Of a DNA stretch of 8,635 bases, positions 5,301 through 8,635 are shown piece by piece (position 1 is the stretch's first letter; each line of letters begins with the position of its first letter). The DNA is from Planctomycetota bacterium (lineage in GTDB: Bacteria; Planctomycetota; PUPC01), in NCBI GenBank assembly GCA_003559755.1, contig PWKM01000095.1, forward strand, positions 1 to 8,635, written 5' to 3'. Made by a program: the position numbers and the translations under genes. A model generated the notes under the pieces. It worked only from the letters and a program-made list of their open reading frames with translations. It was not told the origin of the DNA and made no database searches.

Positions 5301-7226
5301 ATGGGTAACGACGAGACAGACCGAAACGGCGCCCCCCACGAACCGGATGGCCTGCCCGCGGGAGAGGCGGAGACAGATGCCACACCGGACGCCGACCAGC
5401 GGGACAGCGGGCCGTCCGGCCCACAGATCGATATCCGGCGGCTGATCGTCACCGTCGCCATTATTGTCCTCGGGCTGGGCTACTTCTTCTGGGACCAGGT
5501 CCGCGACGTCGTCAGCCCGCCGACCATCGCCCCGCGTTCGGCACCCGTCGATCCCCAGGTGGACGCCGACGTCGTCCGAGTCGAGCACGGCCAGTTCGAC
5601 GTGACATTCACCCCGCTCGGGGCCGCGATCAAGGAGCTGAAATGGGTCTCCCCCGAGGACGGTCACACGGAGACGCTGATCGCACCCACCTACGAATCGA
5701 CGGGGGAAACACACCACAACCGGGGCCTGCTCGTCACCCTCCCGGACTCCGAAGAGTGGGCGGAACAGCCATACGAACTCGTCGGTGATTCGGTGGAGAC
5801 CATCGACGTGGAAGGCGAGCCCGTCGAAGTCCGTGGGATCAGCTTTCGCAGGGAAAGCGATGGGATCGCCCTGACCAAGACGTTTGTCGTTCGGGGCGAC
5901 AAGCCGCTGATCATACTCAGCGTCGATATCGAGAACGTCGGTGCATCTCTCGCCGTCGATGCCTGGGAGGCCCTGAGCGAACCCGGGGCATACATACTGA
6001 CCGTCTCCAACGCCGTCGGGGTGCCGGCTGACCTGGGCCGGGGCGACTGCCAGGTCGCGGTACGGGCCGACAACATCGTCCGGCATCACGAGGTCCGTCG
6101 GCTGTCCGGCGTCCGGCGATGGCCCGGCGACGAGGAGCGAAAGAGCGCGGTCCCCGGTCCCGGCGAGGGCACTCCGACCTTGCAGTGGGTGTCGAATGCG
6201 ACTCAGTATTTCGCGGTGATCGTCATCCCGGAGACCCCGCTGTACGATGGCCGGATGGAGTTGACTCGGACCGCGTCGGCGGGCGCGGCCGTCGATATCC
6301 AAGTCCCGCTGCCCGGTCCCGGGCTGATCGGTCGCGATCGGGTCACCCAGCGGTTCCACATTTACGCCGGGCCGAAGGATTATGATACGCTGGCTCGGCT
6401 GCCCGGTCGGCCCCAGGAGGCGGTTGACTACTGGTATTTCGGCCCGGCGGCCATCCGCCTGCTGACCTGGATATACGACAATATCGTTCCGAACTACGGC
6501 GTGGCCATCATCCTGTTTACCATCGTGCTGCGGCTGCTGATGTGGCCGGTCACTTCCTTCAACCTGCGGGCGATGGTCGATATGAAGATCGCGAACGCCC
6601 GGCTGGAGGATATCGACGCCCGGGAGCCGCCCCGATCGGAGGTCCAGGCCCACGCCACCTGGCTGAAGGAGGCCCGGGTGTGGGAGAAGGTCCAGGGCCG
6701 GGCGACCATCGGCGTCATCCTGCCGCTGGCCATCCTGCTCCCCGTCCTGCTCATCCTGTACCACACCCTGCGCGTGGGCTACGTCTTCCATCGCGAGCCG
6801 TTCATCCTGTGGATCAACGATATCACACGGCGGGACCCCGCGTTCATCCTGCCTATCCTGATGGGGCTGGGGATGATGGGCCAGCTCCGTGCGATGAGCG
6901 AGAACCCGCAGAAGGAACGGATGTGGATATTCATGCCCATCGCGTTCACAGCCCTGTTCGCCTTCTTCTCGGCCGGGCTGGTCCTGTTCTGGCTGACACT
7001 GATGTGGGTCGGCTGGGCCCAACTCGCGCTGATACGGCGAAGCGGGAAAGCCGGGGCAGCCCACCCGAACATCCAGAAGGCGGAGCAGCGGGCGGCCGAA
7101 ATCCGCGAGGGGGCGGACAATGACGTGGACGAGCCGGACGACGGGGACGAGGGCGAGGACGAGGGCGAGGACAACGCGCCCGACCGCCCATCGGACGATG
7201 ACAACCAGCCGGACGCCGACAAGTAA
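5301..7226 (+). CDS. yidC: Membrane protein insertase YidC (Oxa1 family, with periplasmic P1 domain)
   Basis: This 641-residue inner-membrane insertase helps fold and insert membrane proteins, alone or with SecYEG. An acidic cytoplasmic N-tail (1-45) precedes TM1 (about 48-65). The periplasmic P1 domain spans about 90-375, and the conserved Oxa1/YidC core spans about 376-580. Core landmarks are YWYFGPAAIRLLTW, NYGVAIILFTIVLRLLMWP with R411 at the position of the groove Arg (R366 in E. coli), WINDITRRDPAFILPILMG, and FMPIAFTALFAFFSAGLVLFW. The C1 loop is divergent: the usual NPLGGCLP-like entry to TM3 reads ATIGVILP (about 468-475). The C-tail (604-641) has 19 Asp/Glu against 2 Arg/Lys, unlike the basic tails common in this family. 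An in-frame TAA at 5295-5297 makes 5301 the earliest start, and TM1 rules out later ones. No Shine-Dalgarno sequence is present. It lies 35 nt after coaD. Confidence 0.93.
   Translation: MGNDETDRNGAPHEPDGLPAGEAETDATPDADQRDSGPSGPQIDIRRLIVTVAIIVLGLGYFFWDQVRDVVSPPTIAPRSAPVDPQVDADVVRVEHGQFDVTFTPLGAAIKELKWVSPEDGHTETLIAPTYESTGETHHNRGLLVTLPDSEEWAEQPYELVGDSVETIDVEGEPVEVRGISFRRESDGIALTKTFVVRGDKPLIILSVDIENVGASLAVDAWEALSEPGAYILTVSNAVGVPADLGRGDCQVAVRADNIVRHHEVRRLSGVRRWPGDEERKSAVPGPGEGTPTLQWVSNATQYFAVIVIPETPLYDGRMELTRTASAGAAVDIQVPLPGPGLIGRDRVTQRFHIYAGPKDYDTLARLPGRPQEAVDYWYFGPAAIRLLTWIYDNIVPNYGVAIILFTIVLRLLMWPVTSFNLRAMVDMKIANARLEDIDAREPPRSEVQAHATWLKEARVWEKVQGRATIGVILPLAILLPVLLILYHTLRVGYVFHREPFILWINDITRRDPAFILPILMGLGMMGQLRAMSENPQKERMWIFMPIAFTALFAFFSAGLVLFWLTLMWVGWAQLALIRRSGKAGAAHPNIQKAEQRAAEIREGADNDVDEPDDGDEGEDEGEDNAPDRPSDDDNQPDADK
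7146..7169 (+). repeat. 12-bp tandem repeat in the acidic tail of yidC
   Basis: GACGAGGGCGAG occurs twice in direct succession (7146-7157, 7158-7169), followed by a partial third unit. The repeat is in frame and encodes Asp-Glu-Gly-Glu twice (residues 616-623). Slippage in such a repeat could lengthen or shorten the acidic tail without a frameshift. Confidence 0.7.
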
Positions 7227-7254
7227 ATTCACCACATATCGCAGGTATCGGGGC

Positions 7255-7278
7255 CCCGGCCCGCCGGGAGAAGTTTTT
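7255..7278 (+). terminator. Weak intrinsic terminator candidate after yidC
   Basis: CCCGGC-CC-GCCGGG (7255-7268) forms a very GC-rich hairpin (the innermost pair must open to give a 4-nt loop). AGAAG and a run of five T (7274-7278) follow. The 5-nt gap between stem and T-run is longer than ideal, so termination may be partial. It lies 29 nt after the yidC stop. An adjacent CGGGGCCCCG palindrome at 7250-7259 competes with it. Confidence 0.4.
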
Positions 7279-7360
7279 CCCTGAACCAGACCGCTTTCAT
7301 GCCGATATTGGGTACAGCGTCAGCGATGGGCCGGACTGTACATGCATTTTGGGAGGCGAT

Positions 7361-7645
7361 ATGCTTCGCACGAAAGAGAGACGGCAATGGCAGCGGCGTT
7401 CCCTCGACGCCACGATCCTCTACCGGATCGCCGAGGACCGGGGGGCGTTTCGCGTGGGACGCCTGCGGGATATCTCGGATGGCGGCGTTTCCTTCGATAC
7501 CGACGATCCGCCGCCGGAAGGCGTGCTCATCGACATGTTCTTCAAGGAACAGGCCAACGACTCGGACCGCCACGTCAAGGGGCGCGTCGTCTGGCGCCGC
7601 AACGGGCCGTCCCTCAGCGCCGTCGGCATCAGCTTCGAGGAGTAG
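7361..7645 (+). CDS. Small stand-alone PilZ-domain protein (putative cyclic-di-GMP receptor)
   Basis: This 94-residue protein is a single PilZ domain with little else. PilZ proteins bind cyclic di-GMP and change the behaviour of a partner in motility, adhesion or exopolysaccharide synthesis. The binding signature is intact: RRQWQRR near the N-terminus supplies the RxxxR element (R8, R12), and DISDGGVSF supplies the (D/N)xSxxG element (D37, S39, G42). GRVVW (74-78) and VGISF (88-92) are the later strands typical of the domain. No signal peptide or membrane segment is present, so it should be cytoplasmic. GGGAGG (7351-7356) stands 4 nt before ATG 7361, which I prefer to the TTG at 7349 that lies on the ribosome binding site. 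It follows yidC by 134 nt, past a weak terminator, so it may be transcribed separately. The effector partner is not identifiable here. Confidence 0.88.
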   Translation: MLRTKERRQWQRRSLDATILYRIAEDRGAFRVGRLRDISDGGVSFDTDDPPPEGVLIDMFFKEQANDSDRHVKGRVVWRRNGPSLSAVGISFEE

Positions 7646-7669
7646 CGTCCGCGCTCGCCCGCGATGACA

Positions 7670-7712
7670 CACCGGTGACGCCCCTCGTTGCGGCCTCCGC
7701 ACATCACCGGTG
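7670..7712. repeat. Nested stem-loop built on two CACCGGTG copies
   Basis: CACCGGTG, itself a palindrome, occurs at 7670-7677 and again at 7705-7712, so the two copies can also pair with each other. Between them TGCGG-CCT-CCGCA (7689-7701) is a perfect 5-bp hairpin. The whole can fold as an 8-bp outer stem with an inner hairpin, 24 nt after the pilZ stop. There is no following T-run, so it may be a factor-independent but T-poor terminator, an mRNA-stabilising 3' end or a DNA-level site. Confidence 0.4.
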
Positions 7713-7737
7713 CGCGTCCCGGCCCGTCTTGCCCCAC

Positions 7738-7755
7738 GTTATCTCGCGAAATAAC
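7738..7755. repeat. 18-bp near-perfect palindrome, candidate operator
   Basis: GTTATCTCGCGAAATAAC is symmetric at eight of nine base-pair positions (one C/A mismatch) around a TCGCGA core. It is AT-rich at its arms in otherwise GC-rich DNA. It lies about 11 bp upstream of the proposed -35 of the next gene, a position typical of an activator site; a repressor upstream site is also possible. No regulator gene is in the window. Confidence 0.5.
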
Positions 7756-7766
7756 CGACCGGGACC

Positions 7767-7796
7767 TTGCACCGCGCCCCCCTCACACCGTATCGT
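7767..7796 (+). promoter_or_regulatory. Candidate promoter of the secreted-protein gene
   Basis: TTGCAC (7767-7772) and TATCGT (7791-7796) are separated by 18 nt. An overlapping TATAAG (7796-7801) is a better -10 by sequence but lacks a properly spaced -35. Either would give a leader of roughly 55 to 60 nt before ATG 7863. Confidence 0.35.
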
Positions 7797-7862
7797 ATAA
7801 GTAGGCAGAGCTGTCCGATCGAAGGTGGCGTTCCTGTCCGGCCACGTGAGAGGGAATTACCG

Positions 7863-8635
7863 ATGCGAGCGATTGTCGTGGCGGTTGCTTTCGCCGCTAT
7901 CCTGCCCGGAACGGTCCGGGCCGACGAGCCGGCACCGTCGCACACCGCCGGGGCCAACGTGGTCCGTGAGGACGGCAGGATCGCCCTGGAAACGGTGGAC
8001 GGCGAGCACCGCCCGGCCGGGCTGTGGACCGCGCTGTACGCCTTCCCCGCCCGTCGCACAGTCCGCTCCGTCCGCCTGACCGATCTCGCCATACCGGACG
8101 GCTGTGACGTGTTCACCCAGTATCGCTGGGCCGACCCGCACGGCGTCTGGCAGGACTGGAGCCCGACCAACCTGCTGCACAACGGCGACTTCTCTGACGG
8201 GGCGCCACAGGGCGCGGTCCTGCACACCGAGGACGACGCCGACGTTGAACGATGGGCCGCACGACCGGCACCCGGATGGCGCCAGCCCGCACCGTTCTGG
8301 GAGGCGATGGTCCCGCCCGGCGCCGATCTCACACTCGCCGCAACCGTCGCCGTGGGATCGGAGGACGGTCAGGCGGGAGGCGGCTTTTCGGGGCTGACGG
8401 CAGTTCTTCGCGATGCGGCCGGCGAGCGGGTGGCCGCCGTCGAACTGGTGAGCGGAGCCGGTGCCCGGGCGAAGGAGTGGCGGCGGCTGTCAGTCGGGAT
8501 CGACGTGCCCGGGCCGGCCCGGCGTCTCGAGGGCGGGATGATGCTGGCGCCCGGAGAGAAGCCAGCCGAAGATGCACCGGATGCCCGTCTCCTGGCGGCC
8601 AACGGCCTGCTGAAGTTCCACCGTGAGGCCGAGGA
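7863..8635 (+). CDS. Secreted protein of unknown function, cut by the right edge
   Basis: An open frame of 257 codons runs from ATG 7863 to the window end with no stop. The ribosome binding site is AGAGGGA (about 7849-7855), 7 nt upstream. Residues 1-20 form a classical signal peptide (MRAIVVAVAF then AAILPGTVRA, with a likely cut after VRA), so the product should leave the cytoplasm. The mature part begins with a roughly 80-residue segment with Trp/Tyr-rich beta-like strands. NLLHNGDFSDG (103-113) resembles the NLLxNGxFE/D opening common in galactose-binding-like or carbohydrate-binding jellyroll domains of large extracellular proteins. WEAMVPPGADLTLAATVAVG and the later EWRRLSVGIDVPGPARRL are compatible with such a beta-sandwich. 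C81 is the only cysteine seen. I cannot name a family from this fragment; a catalytic or sugar-binding domain may follow beyond the edge. Confidence 0.75.
   Translation, partial: MRAIVVAVAFAAILPGTVRADEPAPSHTAGANVVREDGRIALETVDGEHRPAGLWTALYAFPARRTVRSVRLTDLAIPDGCDVFTQYRWADPHGVWQDWSPTNLLHNGDFSDGAPQGAVLHTEDDADVERWAARPAPGWRQPAPFWEAMVPPGADLTLAATVAVGSEDGQAGGGFSGLTAVLRDAAGERVAAVELVSGAGARAKEWRRLSVGIDVPGPARRLEGGMMLAPGEKPAEDAPDARLLAANGLLKFHREAE

Noticed and set aside
5001..7235. 744-codon open frame on the minus strand across coaD and yidC
   Set aside because: Antisense to two confidently identified genes, low-complexity composition, no domain. It is a by-product of strong third-position GC bias.
7739..8332. 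197-codon minus-strand frame opposite the secreted-protein gene
   Set aside because: Ser/Arg/Ala-rich, no ribosome binding site evident, and opposed by a plus-strand frame with a signal peptide and Shine-Dalgarno sequence.

Overview
The window looks like chromosomal DNA of a high-GC, Gram-negative-type bacterium, most likely a member of the Planctomycetota or a related PVC lineage (possibly Phycisphaerae-like). That placement is an inference from three things: a divergent LptD with no disulfide cysteine pairs, a YidC with a periplasmic P1 domain and strongly acidic ends, and a YrdC/phosphatase fusion ahead of rpiB. Nothing in the window is a rRNA or other direct phylogenetic marker. I saw no tRNA, rRNA, CRISPR array, insertion sequence or phage gene.

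Layout, left to right. (a) The 5' end of an unidentified minus-strand gene runs off the left edge (121 to 1), with an ideal Shine-Dalgarno sequence. (b) A divergent intergenic region (122 to 540) holds two candidate plus-strand promoters covered by short perfect inverted repeats. (c) A tight plus-strand block follows: tsaC/ywlE-type fusion (541-1605), rpiB (1602-2051), lptD (2045-4771) and coaD (4777-5265). It has 4-nt and 7-nt overlaps and a 5-nt gap, so translational coupling is likely. (d) yidC (5301-7226) is 35 nt further on. It has no Shine-Dalgarno sequence, but a perfect TATAAT lies 9 nt before its ATG, which suggests a leaderless or near-leaderless transcript in addition to any read-through. 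(e) A weak hairpin-plus-T terminator candidate is followed by a small PilZ-domain gene (7361-7645). (f) An intergenic region (7646-7862) holds a nested hairpin, an 18-bp near-perfect palindrome and a plausible promoter. It leads to a secreted protein gene (7863 onward) that runs off the right edge.

How the genes fit together. The main block combines translation accuracy (threonylcarbamoyl-AMP synthesis for tRNA t6A), a probable protein-arginine or tyrosine phosphatase, pentose phosphate isomerisation, coenzyme A synthesis, LPS export to the outer membrane (LptD) and inner-membrane protein insertion (YidC). It is a housekeeping and envelope-biogenesis cluster. The YwlE-type phosphatase next to RpiB echoes a gene neighbourhood known from Bacillus subtilis. 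The presence of lptD argues for an LPS-bearing outer membrane. PilZ adds a possible cyclic-di-GMP input beside the envelope genes.

I found no clear undescribed multi-gene system. The best leads are the two-domain YrdC/arginine-phosphatase-type fusion, the leaderless arrangement at yidC (and perhaps at the fusion gene), the operator-like palindromes in both intergenic regions, and the acidic YidC tails.
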